From Deltaproteobacteria bacterium (lineage in GTDB: Bacteria; Myxococcota_A; UBA9160; UBA4427), in contig PBFW01000021.1 of assembly GCA_002719955.1 (NCBI GenBank), forward strand, positions 1 through 60,820: a DNA stretch of 60,820 nucleotides, in the 5' to 3' direction. Shown here piece after piece: positions 1 through 8,710 of the stretch. The notes below the pieces were generated by a model. The model was not told the origin of the DNA, made no database searches, and worked only from the letters and a program-made list of their open reading frames with translations. The stretch's first letter is position 1; each line of letters opens with the position of its first letter. The translations under genes and the position numbers were made by a program.

Positions 1-140
1 GATCAAATGCAGTACGATGAAGGAACGGAAGAGGCTCTATCGAGCCAGTCAGGCAGCATAGGTTGCTGTCAAAAACTGTCTCTTAGGAAAAGACATCTCG
101 AGTCCGAATAGTTTCGACGACGTACAGGGAGCCGGCGCGA

Positions 141-1805
141 ATGGATCACTCCTCGGTCGCGAATAACTGCCAGAGCTGCCACGTGGGGCGTATGGCCGTT
201 GCGAAGTCGGTCAACCATGTTCCCAGCTCGGATCAATGTGGTGATTGCCACGGAACGGGGCGCTGGGAGGGGGCTCAATTCGATCATAATGCGACCACGG
301 TGAACTGCTTTTCTTGTCATAACGGTCTGACGGCCATCGGAAAGCATCTGACCCATGTGCCGAGCGGGAATGACTGTGAGCTCTGTCATTCAACGAGTCG
401 CTGGTCGCCCGCTACGTCCTTCGATCATTCGGGAGTGAGCCCGGTCTGCTTCAGCTGTCATAACGGTACGATTTCGACCGGCAAGAACGTGAACCATATC
501 CTGACGGGGGACGATTGCGAGTCGTGTCATGCGACGAGCGGCTGGATTCCGGCGACCTTCGATCACGCGGCCACCACGAATAACTGCTCCAGCTGTCACA
601 ACGGAACCATCTCGACCGGAAAGGGCGCCAGCCATATTGCCTCGGGAAACGATTGTGAACTCTGCCATTCAACGAGTCTCTGGTCGCCGGCGACCGTCGA
701 TCATTCCGGGGTGGGCGGACCCTGCCTCAGCTGCCACAACGGAACGACCGCGACTGGCAAGCACGCGAGTCATATCCCGACGGTGGACGACTGTGAGCTC
801 TGTCATTCAACGAGTCGCTGGTCGCCCGCTACGTCCTTCGATCATTCGGGAGCGAGCCCGGTCTGCTTCAGCTGTCACAACGGAACGATTTCGACCGGCA
901 AGGACTTGAATCACATCGTGACAGGGGACGATTGCGAGTCGTGTCATGCGACGAGTGGCTGGATTCCTGCGACCTTCGATCATTCCGGGGTGACCGGGAC
1001 TTGCCTCTCCTGTCATAACGGAACAATTTCGACCGGCAAGAATCCCACCCATGTCGCGAGTTCCAACGACTGCGAGCTCTGCCATACGACGAATGGCTGG
1101 ATTCCTGCGACCTTCGATCATTCCGGGGTGACTGGGACTTGCCTCTCCTGTCACAACGGAACGATTTCGACCGGCAAGAATCCCACCCATGTCGCGAGTT
1201 CCAACGACTGTGAGCTCTGTCATTCGACGAATGGCTGGATTCCGGCGGCCTTCGATCATTCCGGGGTGATCGGGACTTGCCTCTCCTGTCATAATGGATC
1301 GGTTGCGACCGGCAAACACGCCACCCATTTCCAGAGCTCCAACGACTGCGAACTCTGTCATACGACGAATGGCTGGATTCCGGCGACCTTCGATCATGCT
1401 GAAGTGAGCGGAAGCTGTTTTTCCTGTCATAATGGGTCGGTTGCGACCGGCAAACACGCCACCCATTTTCAGAGCTCCAACGATTGCGAACTCTGTCATA
1501 CGACGAATGGTTGGATTCCGGCGACCATCGATCATTCCGTGGTGAGCGGGACCTGCTTCAGCTGCCACAATGGATCGATTTCGACCGGTAAGAACCCCGG
1601 CCATGTAGCGAGTCCCAACGATTGTGAGCTCTGCCATTCGACAAATGGCTGGATTCCAGCGGGTTTCGATCACAGCGCGGTTGCGCCTGGTACCTGCACT
1701 TCATGTCACGATGGGACGACGGCGACTGGCCCTCCCGGTGGGCACTTCTCGACGGTGCTTTCCTGCGACGCGTGCCACGGAACGCAGGGCTGGACACCGG
1801 CGAGT
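141..1805 (+). repeat. Tandem 138-bp coding repeats (12 units)
   Basis: Twelve head-to-tail units of about 138 bp encode the double-CxxCH module. The units starting at 971 and 1109 are nearly identical at the DNA level and exactly 138 bp apart. A higher-order period is also visible: the stretch from about 376 recurs almost unchanged from about 791, roughly three units later. This suggests expansion by recombination of multi-unit blocks. It is coding sequence, not a CRISPR array, because the reading frame stays open and the heme codons are conserved. Confidence 0.9.
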
Positions 1806-2054
1806 TTCGATCATGCCGGGGCAGTCTATCCGGGAGACCATCGAAATAATCTCGACTGCACCGATTGCCATGGGGGCAACAGTCAGACGGTCACCTGGAG
1901 CTCGCCGGCGTACCAACCCGACTGCGCGGGTTGTCATGCCAATGACTTCCGGGTCGGCGGCCCCCATCGATCGGCCTCCGTCAGTGATCTTCGAGACTGC
2001 GCCGGTGCATGCCACCGATCGTCAGAACACAGCGTTCGCGATCGTGAATGGTGA
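141..2054 (+). CDS. Repeat-rich multiheme c-type cytochrome (about 27 heme sites), 5' end uncertain
   Basis: The 637-residue product consists almost entirely of twelve 46-47-residue units. Each begins with F/V/I-DH (M-DH in the first unit), carries two CxxCH heme sites and ends with W-x-P-A. I count 24 CxxCH in the units, two more near residues 570-610 and one CAGACH (CxxxCH) near the C-terminus. This suggests a periplasmic or extracellular electron-transfer cytochrome. Heme attachment requires export, yet no signal peptide is present. The ATG lies at a repeat boundary, and an in-frame stop at 84-86 limits any extension. The codons just upstream still resemble the repeat end (P-A-x-x-D-H), so the true N-terminus is probably lost or frameshifted. 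The end overlaps the next cytochrome ORF, whose likelier start is further downstream. Confidence 0.8.
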   Translation: MDHSSVANNCQSCHVGRMAVAKSVNHVPSSDQCGDCHGTGRWEGAQFDHNATTVNCFSCHNGLTAIGKHLTHVPSGNDCELCHSTSRWSPATSFDHSGVSPVCFSCHNGTISTGKNVNHILTGDDCESCHATSGWIPATFDHAATTNNCSSCHNGTISTGKGASHIASGNDCELCHSTSLWSPATVDHSGVGGPCLSCHNGTTATGKHASHIPTVDDCELCHSTSRWSPATSFDHSGASPVCFSCHNGTISTGKDLNHIVTGDDCESCHATSGWIPATFDHSGVTGTCLSCHNGTISTGKNPTHVASSNDCELCHTTNGWIPATFDHSGVTGTCLSCHNGTISTGKNPTHVASSNDCELCHSTNGWIPAAFDHSGVIGTCLSCHNGSVATGKHATHFQSSNDCELCHTTNGWIPATFDHAEVSGSCFSCHNGSVATGKHATHFQSSNDCELCHTTNGWIPATIDHSVVSGTCFSCHNGSISTGKNPGHVASPNDCELCHSTNGWIPAGFDHSAVAPGTCTSCHDGTTATGPPGGHFSTVLSCDACHGTQGWTPASFDHAGAVYPGDHRNNLDCTDCHGGNSQTVTWSSPAYQPDCAGCHANDFRVGGPHRSASVSDLRDCAGACHRSSEHSVRDREW

Positions 2055-2125
2055 ACGAGGCGGTCGGCGGGGCGGCGAAGGATCCGACCGATCGCTCCGC
2101 CCGAGACGGGCGAAGCATCCACGAA

Positions 2126-4504
2126 ATGATTCGAGCCCGGACGAGCGCAAGGATCCGGTGTTGGTTGTTCGGAGGGTTGCTGGCATTTTCGGCATGTGAT
2201 GCCGGAGGGCCGCCGGCCCCGTCATCTGATTCGGTCTGGGCAGAGCCCGAAACAAAGGCCAACGCCGCCGAAATGCGCGCGGAGTACGTGACGAGTGTGA
2301 GCTGCCTTCGGTGCCATCCGGAGGAGGTCGAGGCCTGGACGGGCTCGCATCACGATCGCGCCATGGAGATCGCGACCGCCGAATCGGTACTCGGTGATTT
2401 TGACGATGTGTCGTTCGAGACGAAGGGCGCGCGCTGGCGTTTTTCAAGACGCGGAGACGCTTTCATCGTCAACGCACTCGGCCCGGACGGGTCTCGGGCG
2501 GATTTCGAGATCCTCCACACCTTCGGTGCCGACCCGCTGCAACAATATCTCGTCGCGTTGCCGGGTGGGCGCCTCCAGGCGCTGACCGTCGCTTGGGATA
2601 GCCGCACCGCGGAGTTGGGGGGACAGCGCTGGTTCTCCCTCTATCCCGACGAAGCCTCGAAACCGGGGGATGTGCTGCATTGGACCGGCATTGCGAATCG
2701 CTGGAACTCGATGTGCGCGGACTGTCACTCGACGAATCTTCGCAAGAATTTCGATCTCTCGAGCGGGCGATACGACAGTCGCTGGTCCGAAATCGATGTC
2801 GCCTGCGAGGCGTGCCACGGGCCGGCCTCGTTGCATCTCGAATGGGCGGAGGCCGGCATGGATCCCGCGAGCGGGCGCGGCTTCGATGACCGGTTTGCGG
2901 CGGAGTCCGACGCGAGCTGGACGATGAATCCGGAGACGGGAATCGCTTTTCGTGTTCCTCCGCCCAGCGGTCGCCCACAGATCGAGGCCTGCTCGGGCTG
3001 CCATTCGCGTCGCAGCCGGATTGGCGAAGGGGAGGATCGGGCGCGCTTCCTGGATCGATATATGCCCGCCCTCCTCGAAGAGGGGCTTTATTTTCCGGAT
3101 GGGCAGATCCAGGAAGAGGTCTATGTCTACGGCTCCTTTGTCCAGAGCCGCATGTACAGGGCGGGTGTTCGCTGCGGGGATTGCCACGAGCCCCATTCAC
3201 TCGCGCTGCGCGAACCTGGCGATGCTCTCTGCGCGCAATGTCACGCTCCCTCCGTATTCGCCGTTCCCGCCCATCATGGACATCGCGAGGGCTCGCTGGG
3301 TGCAGGCTGTGTCCAATGCCATATGCCCGCGCGCACCTATATGGTCATCGATGACCGGCGGGACCACAGTTTTCGGATCCCCCGCCCCGATCTCAGCGTC
3401 GAGCTCGGGAGCCCGAACGCCTGCAATGCTTGCCATTCCGATCGGAGTGCAGAGTGGGCCGCCGACGAAATCGCGAGCTGGCCACGCGGTCCGCGCGCGA
3501 CGCCCGAACATTATGGTCGCGCCCTTCGAGCGGGGCGGCTCGGGGCCATCGATGGGCAAGAGAGACTGCTCGCTCTCGCAGCGGATTCCGATTCTCCGGC
3601 GATCGCCCGAGCGAGTGCGGTGTCGCTGCTCTCACGCTATCCCGGTGCCGTACTCGTCGAAGCGATTCGTCGTGAAGCGGCGGAGGAGGAAGCGCTGATT
3701 CGGCTGGCGGCCACACGTGCGGCGGATTCCCTGCCCGTCGACGAACGGATCGGGCTCGTCGGCCGGTTGCTGCTCGATTCTGTTCGCAGCGTGCGGATCG
3801 AGGCGGCGCGAACGCTCGCGGGGGCGGATCCCGTACGTCTAGGTGGTCATCTGACTCGCGCTCGTGGTCCGGCTCTCGCGGAATATCGGCGCTCGCAGCA
3901 GCTCGATGCGGAGCGTCCCACAGCCCATGTAAACCTGGCACTGCTCGATTCGTCGATGGGGCGCATGGCGGAGGCGGAGGCGCATTATCGCCAGGCTCTC
4001 GAGGTCGGGCCCTATTTCCTCCCCGCCTACGTGAATTTGGCGGATCTGCTTCGGCAAGAGCGGAGGGAAGAGGAGGGCGAGCGGATCTTGCGTCGTGGGC
4101 TCTCGCTCGAGCCCGACTCCGGGCAACTGCACCACGCGTTGGGATTGCTCTTCGTTCGGCTGGGCCGCACTCGCGCCGCGTTGGAATCGCTCCGCCGGGC
4201 CCACGAACTCATGCCCGAGTCCGCGCGCTACGCGTATGTGTTCGCTGTCGCGCTCTATTCCGGCGGCGAAGTCGAACTTGCTCTCGAAACCTTGCGGGGA
4301 GCTCACGAACACCACCCGAGCGACCTCGATCTTCTGGAGGGGCTCGCCTCTATCTGCCGTGAGGCCGGCCTGGTCGAGGAGTCGATCGGTTATCTACGCA
4401 AGCTGGAGGCGCTGGTGCAGACCGTGCGCGGTGATGCGCAGCCGCGCACTGGCAGCAATCCGAATGGAGGAAGAGGACGGGGGCCGGTGCGAGATCATCC
4501 CTGA
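2126..4504 (+). CDS. Octaheme cytochrome c / TPR protein, probable lipoprotein
   Basis: The product is 792 residues. The frame is open back to ATG 2048, but the ATG at 2126 places an Arg-rich n-region and hydrophobic core ending in FSAC directly at the N-terminus, resembling a lipoprotein signal. Eight CxxCH sites lie near residues 60, 197, 227, 289, 350, 369, 395 and 433. The spacing and the W-N-S-M-C-A-D-C-H block are characteristic of the cytochrome c554-like/TPR family of Deltaproteobacteria and Planctomycetes. Residues about 480-580 look HEAT-like, and from about 590 TPR helices predominate (repeated A-x-x-H-Y/L and L-x-P). It is likely a periplasmic electron-transfer or redox enzyme. 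The substrate is unknown. It follows the repeat cytochrome and precedes the DUF3179 gene on the same strand. Confidence 0.88.
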   Translation: MIRARTSARIRCWLFGGLLAFSACDAGGPPAPSSDSVWAEPETKANAAEMRAEYVTSVSCLRCHPEEVEAWTGSHHDRAMEIATAESVLGDFDDVSFETKGARWRFSRRGDAFIVNALGPDGSRADFEILHTFGADPLQQYLVALPGGRLQALTVAWDSRTAELGGQRWFSLYPDEASKPGDVLHWTGIANRWNSMCADCHSTNLRKNFDLSSGRYDSRWSEIDVACEACHGPASLHLEWAEAGMDPASGRGFDDRFAAESDASWTMNPETGIAFRVPPPSGRPQIEACSGCHSRRSRIGEGEDRARFLDRYMPALLEEGLYFPDGQIQEEVYVYGSFVQSRMYRAGVRCGDCHEPHSLALREPGDALCAQCHAPSVFAVPAHHGHREGSLGAGCVQCHMPARTYMVIDDRRDHSFRIPRPDLSVELGSPNACNACHSDRSAEWAADEIASWPRGPRATPEHYGRALRAGRLGAIDGQERLLALAADSDSPAIARASAVSLLSRYPGAVLVEAIRREAAEEEALIRLAATRAADSLPVDERIGLVGRLLLDSVRSVRIEAARTLAGADPVRLGGHLTRARGPALAEYRRSQQLDAERPTAHVNLALLDSSMGRMAEAEAHYRQALEVGPYFLPAYVNLADLLRQERREEEGERILRRGLSLEPDSGQLHHALGLLFVRLGRTRAALESLRRAHELMPESARYAYVFAVALYSGGEVELALETLRGAHEHHPSDLDLLEGLASICREAGLVEESIGYLRKLEALVQTVRGDAQPRTGSNPNGGRGRGPVRDHP

Positions 4505-4587
4505 TTCGGCATCGCCTTTCCGAAAAAGAGAGGGCGAATCCGCCGGGTGGCCGCAACCAACTCGCCATCCGCTGCGTATTCTAAGAT

Positions 4588-5541
4588 ATGACCCCTGGTC
4601 CGTCTTCATCTCGTGTTCTCGTTGCTTGGCTGCTCGCGCTTCTCGTGGCGGCGCCCGCCGCCGCCGAGGACCGCCTCAACGGGTTCTCCCTGCGACCCTC
4701 GAGCGTTGCCACCGGAGAGATCCTGCGCGGCGGCCCGCCCAGGGATGGCATCCCCGCCCTCGATCAGCCATCCCTTTCGTCGGCCCACGAAGCCGATTTC
4801 GGTGACGAGGAATGGGTGATCGGAATCGAATGGGGGGGGGAGGCGAGAGCCTATCCGATCCAGATCCTCGTCTGGCACGAGCTGGTCAACGACACCATCG
4901 CGGGCCGCCCGATTCTCGTCTCCTACTGCCCGTTATGTGGCACGGGTATGGTTTTTGATCGTCGCTTGCCCAGCTCCGCGGGCGAGGCGCCGGATCGATT
5001 CGGAGTTTCGGGGCTTCTCTATCGCTCGGATATGCTGATGTACGATCGCGCCAGCGAGAGCCTGTGGTCCCAGATCTCGGCTGTGGCCGTCACCGGAAAA
5101 CGCATGGGTGAGCGCCTCGAGCTGCTTCGGTCGACGCAGGAACGCTGGGGCGATTGGCGCATCGCGCACCCCGAGACGAGAGTGCTCTCCCGGGAGACCG
5201 GTTTTGAGCGCTCCTATGGTCATCAGCCCTACGGAGACTACGCCACGACGGAGAGGCTTCTCTTCCCAGCTCGTCACGACCGTCGCTATCACCCGAAGAT
5301 GCGCACGCTCGGGCTGCGGGTGGCGAACGGTGAGACTCGTGCCTATCCGGCGGAGGAGCTGGAACGACAGGGCATGGCCGTGATCGAGATTTTCGATGGC
5401 CACGAGGTGCGTGTCAGTTATGACGTCGAGCGAAAGCGTTTCGGTGTCGAGGCACCGCCGGAGGTCGACGTGATCGAAGCCTATTGGTTCGCCTGGGCTG
5501 CCTTCCATCCGGAAACGACGGTGTATGAAGCGGATCGCTGA
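4588..5541 (+). CDS. DUF3179 domain-containing exported protein
   Basis: The 317-residue product begins with a clear Sec signal peptide (hydrophobic core VAWLLALLVAAPAAA, cleavage near residue 26). The DUF3179 core is recognisable: W-H-E-L-V-N-D at residues 94-100, then SYCPLCGTGMVFDR with the conserved C-P-L-C-G-T, and later Y-x-D-Y and H-P-x-x-x-V-L motifs. The biochemical function of DUF3179 is not established. The C-x-x-C could bind metal or be redox-active. It starts 83 bp after the octaheme cytochrome in the same direction, so the two may be co-expressed. It ends in TGA, showing that TGA is an ordinary stop here. Confidence 0.9.
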   Translation: MTPGPSSSRVLVAWLLALLVAAPAAAEDRLNGFSLRPSSVATGEILRGGPPRDGIPALDQPSLSSAHEADFGDEEWVIGIEWGGEARAYPIQILVWHELVNDTIAGRPILVSYCPLCGTGMVFDRRLPSSAGEAPDRFGVSGLLYRSDMLMYDRASESLWSQISAVAVTGKRMGERLELLRSTQERWGDWRIAHPETRVLSRETGFERSYGHQPYGDYATTERLLFPARHDRRYHPKMRTLGLRVANGETRAYPAEELERQGMAVIEIFDGHEVRVSYDVERKRFGVEAPPEVDVIEAYWFAWAAFHPETTVYEADR

Positions 5542-6593
5542 ACGGGCGTGCCGACGGGATTTCCCCGATCGGCCAATCCCTCACTGATCGGATTCGCCAG
5601 ATCGCGCGTAGGCCCGGTCCCCTCGCTTCCGCTCTGTGGCCTCCGCCTGCGCTGGATGCTTCGGTCGATTCTCCCGACCGCCCCGGCCCCTTTTCACTCG
5701 CCCCCTTTCGAAGGAGATGAGTTCACCTCCTCCTCGCGATGTACCATCATCCGGAGGTCGGCGGGCTAGGCCCCCTTAACGCCGCGCTTGTGATTGTCAG
5801 TGCCATCGTTTCTTCGCCTTCGATATATCCCGCGACGCAATGGATCTTCCTCGAGTCCACGGGTCGCCCTCGCTTTGGCCCTCTTTTTGGCGTTGGCACC
5901 CGTGTTGTCGCAACCCGGATCGGCGACGGTGCTCTCGGATGAGGACGGTGCTCAGCCCGACCCCGACCCCGAGCGTTCGATCAGCATCACGCGATTCCCG
6001 ACTCCCAGCAAGGAGAGATACGTTCAACTCGATGCGGTGCTCGACACTGCGTTCGTCGTCGGGACCGAGTTCGGTGCTGTTTCCCGTCTTAACGATTCGG
6101 ACAAATGGGTGATCTAATCTAAGAGACACATCACGGGGATTTTGTCCTCGAGGAGAGTGTCTTTATGGCGAGCAGAAAGAAGCAAACGAGCGAAGCTGCA
6201 ATGCGGGACCCGTGAGCGCCTGAGTTCGGCGCTGAAATCGCACCCGAGGCGTGGCCTGGTCACGCGAATTCGGCCCGCAGTTCTCAGCGGAATAATGAGT
6301 CATTGAATTGATACGGCGCCTCTCTGTCAAGTCGCATTTCTCTGTGCCTCGGAGCTATCCAGTAGTCAAAAACGCAGGTTTTTCTTACGCGCTCCAGATG
6401 GGGTCGCATTTTCCAGCGAGGTCCCGAGGGTTCCTGCGTCGCGAGACCGATCGTCTCGTTCGTCAGAGGAGAACGAAACAGGACGACCCGTCCGCTGGAC
6501 CGCACTCTGCTCGAAGGGCTCGGCTTTTGGGGATTGGATCCAAAGGACGGCCGGGTTCCAGAGGACATGCCCTATTTCGGGGCCGCCCGTGTT
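5542..6593. other. Intergenic interval, little recognisable content
   Basis: About 1.05 kb separates the DUF3179 gene from the convergent P450 gene. Apart from the possible small exported protein at 5794-6117, nothing recognisable was seen. A + strand frame from about 6366 to 6630 is open and has ordinary amino-acid composition (it contains LEGLGFWGLDPKDG), but it has no start codon, no family resemblance, and a stop directly before it. It may be a gene remnant. Confidence 0.5.
5794..6117 (+). CDS. Possible small exported protein, unrecognised
   Basis: A 107-codon frame that would start at TTG (or GTG at 5800). It contains a plausible signal-peptide core (VALALALFLALAPVLS, residues 24-39) followed by an Asp/Pro-rich stretch and then an ordinary soluble-looking sequence. 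It lies alone in the otherwise empty 5.5-6.6 kb interval. No family is recognised and no convincing ribosome binding site is visible. It could be a real small secreted protein, the remnant of a longer one, or chance. Confidence 0.28.
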   Translation: MSVPSFLRLRYIPRRNGSSSSPRVALALALFLALAPVLSQPGSATVLSDEDGAQPDPDPERSISITRFPTPSKERYVQLDAVLDTAFVVGTEFGAVSRLNDSDKWVI

Positions 6594-7811
6594 TCACCAT
6601 GCGACGGGAAGGGTCGCGCGCCCCCATAGGTTGAATGGGACGATGCGCTCGGGTTCTGCGACGAGGTGGAGATTCGGCGCCCGTTCGAGCAGCATGCGCA
6701 ATGCGATCCGGGCCTCCATTCGAGCGAGTGCCGCACCCGGGCAGTAGTGGTGCCCGAATCCGAAGGTCATGACGCGGCGGCGCGTCTCGTCGGGGTCGCG
6801 ATCCAGCCGGAATTCGTCGGGTTTCTCAAAGATCTCCGGGTCCCTGTTCGGTGCGGCGAAGAGAACCATTACCTTCGCCTTGGCCGGGATCGTCACGCCG
6901 TGCAGCGTCAGGTCCCGTGTCGGTGTGCGAAAGAGACCCAAAACCGGCGGATCGAATCGCAGCGATTCCTCGACCGCTGCATCCACCAGGTTCGGGTCTT
7001 CTCGTAGCGCGGTCCAATATTCCGGAACCTGCAAGAGTCGCCACACGAGATTGCCGATCATCGACATGCTCGTCTCGTTTCCGCCCAGCAGGAGCAGGAG
7101 CAGCGTCCAGCTCAGTTCCTTGTCGTCGAGCGAACGACCGTCGACTTCAGCGACGGCGAGCCGGCTCACGAGATCGTTCGGGAGGACATTTCCGAGCACG
7201 CTCTCGTCGGGCGAAGGGATACCGGCCTTGCGAAGCAGTTCCCGCCGGCCGTCGATCACCCGCCCGAAATATTGGTCGAAGGCCTGGCGCGGGGCGACGG
7301 TCGTGGTCGGGTCCGGTTCGTTGTAGGTGGCCGTCAGGTCGTCCGACATGCGCCGGAAGGCGTGATGGTCTTCCGGCGGGATACCCATCAGTTCCGCGAT
7401 CACTTTGGTTGGGAAGGGGGATGCAAAAGCATGGTGAAGATCGCCGCTGCGCTCGGTGAAAAAGCGATCGAGCAGGTCGCTGGCGATTGCGGTGATCGGG
7501 CCCTCGAGTTCCTTTACGTTTCGGGGTGTGAATGCGCGATTGAAGAGCGAGCGGAATCGGGTGTGTTCCGGTGGGTCGTTCATCAGACCGGAAGCGTGCG
7601 TATATTGCGGGCTCTGCCCGTAGCGGATCGAAAAAATCTCCGGATTCGAGAGGGCTTCACGCACGTCCTCGCTCCGGCTGAGGGTGTAGAAAGGGGGCTC
7701 GAAGGCGGAGTGGTGGTGGACGGGCACGTGCTCCCGCAGAGCCGCATAGGCTGGGAAGGGGTTCGCGAGGACCTCGGGAGAGAAGGGGTCGTAGGCGACT
7801 TCGGGTGACAT
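6594..7811 (-). CDS. Cytochrome P450
   Basis: Soluble bacterial P450 monooxygenase, which inserts oxygen into C-H bonds using electrons from a ferredoxin system not encoded nearby. The I-helix motif GGNETS replaces the usual AGxxT, the K-helix E-x-x-R lies in EESLRFDPP, and the heme loop FGFGHHYCPGAA places the axial Cys near residue 357. The start at 7811 gives 405 residues and has GAGGAG nine bases upstream. An in-frame ATG at 7838 would add nine residues but has poorer spacing. Length and motifs are complete. It heads a - strand run with DUF2889 and CoA-ester genes, so a steroid, terpenoid or fatty-acid-like substrate is a reasonable inference. Confidence 0.95.
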   Translation of the reverse strand: MSPEVAYDPFSPEVLANPFPAYAALREHVPVHHHSAFEPPFYTLSRSEDVREALSNPEIFSIRYGQSPQYTHASGLMNDPPEHTRFRSLFNRAFTPRNVKELEGPITAIASDLLDRFFTERSGDLHHAFASPFPTKVIAELMGIPPEDHHAFRRMSDDLTATYNEPDPTTTVAPRQAFDQYFGRVIDGRRELLRKAGIPSPDESVLGNVLPNDLVSRLAVAEVDGRSLDDKELSWTLLLLLLGGNETSMSMIGNLVWRLLQVPEYWTALREDPNLVDAAVEESLRFDPPVLGLFRTPTRDLTLHGVTIPAKAKVMVLFAAPNRDPEIFEKPDEFRLDRDPDETRRRVMTFGFGHHYCPGAALARMEARIALRMLLERAPNLHLVAEPERIVPFNLWGRATLPVAW

Positions 7812-7954
7812 CGCGCTCATCTCCTCGTTCTTCGCCATCCCTTTCGGAACGGGATTGTGGCGCTTTTTCTCTTTCCGCCGTCGAGCCCGAAAGATACTCC
7901 AGGTTCGGTGCCAGAGAAGCGGAGAGAAGCAGGGGGTGTACCCACTCTCGTTCG

Positions 7955-8710
7955 CTAACTCTGATCGGCGAGGCGTCCGCGGACGGTGGACAAGTTTCGT
8001 ACACTGCCGACCTTGCGCCTGGCCCGCTCGAGATTTCCTTCTTGATAGGTATGGCAGGCCCCCATCGGCCCACCGGGCACGTCGATGGCGCGGGCATAGG
8101 ATTCGAGATCGATGTCACGACCGTACGAAATCAGACAGGCCCGCTGTAGCAGAAGGGTGGCTTCCAGTCGGTCGCGGTCGAGCGATGCTTCGGCCCAAGC
8201 TGCGAACTGGTGCCCCACGATCTGTTGGCCCGAAAAGGGCTCCGAGCCCACGATCTCGTTCTTGACGAGGTCCCACTCGAGAAGAAGTTCTCCGTCCCTC
8301 TCGATCGTCGCGTGGGTCCGCCCGTCGACCCGGTCGGGAATCGCGATCGAATAGGTCACGCCTCCCGTTCCGCTTCCCAGGCGCGCGATCGCGAGCGCGG
8401 CGGCATCGAACATATGCGTGCACTGCATCCGGCTCGGTGTGTATTGTCCCGCCGCGCGGAGCGAGGGGGCCAACGGCATTCCCTCGAGATGCTCGAGCAA
8501 TCTTTCGGCTTCGACGCAGGTGCTCCAGGGGGGGCGTAGCGATTCCGCGACGACCTCGAGGACCCTGTCGCCATCGCATTTGACGCGGGCCCGGAAATGA
8601 TGAAAATCGTCCACCAACTCCCCGAGCGCGCCATCGTCCGTGGCGTGGACATTCATCTCGCGCCGGTAGATCGCCGTCCCGTACGGCTGATAGGGAGTCC
8701 GTTCGCTCAT
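7955..8710 (-). CDS. DUF2889 domain-containing protein
   Basis: The 251-residue product has the DUF2889 layout: an N-terminal Y-R-R-E-M with H-A-T-D-D-G, then V-D-D-F-H-H-F-R-A-R-V, E-S-L-R-P-P-W-S-T-C, and a central QCTHMFD motif. There is no signal peptide or membrane segment. The function of the family is unknown. The start ATG overlaps the stop of the upstream CaiB/BaiF gene as ATGA, indicating translational coupling and a shared process in CoA-thioester catabolism. A second, longer DUF2889 protein is encoded at 22176-23210. Confidence 0.85.
   Translation of the reverse strand: MSERTPYQPYGTAIYRREMNVHATDDGALGELVDDFHHFRARVKCDGDRVLEVVAESLRPPWSTCVEAERLLEHLEGMPLAPSLRAAGQYTPSRMQCTHMFDAAALAIARLGSGTGGVTYSIAIPDRVDGRTHATIERDGELLLEWDLVKNEIVGSEPFSGQQIVGHQFAAWAEASLDRDRLEATLLLQRACLISYGRDIDLESYARAIDVPGGPMGACHTYQEGNLERARRKVGSVRNLSTVRGRLADQS

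Noticed and set aside
807..1673. 288-codon repetitive frame on the - strand
   Set aside because: Mirror of the cytochrome repeats; its periodicity is inherited from the + strand gene.
141..1805. Regularly spaced DNA repeats that could suggest a CRISPR array or satellite
   Set aside because: The period is 138 bp with no spacer pattern, the frame stays open and each unit encodes conserved CxxCH heme sites; it is a coding repeat.
6121..6170. Imperfect inverted repeat (agagacac ... gtgtcttt) as a terminator
   Set aside because: Arms match imperfectly, the loop is long and no T-run follows; not convincing as a terminator or operator.
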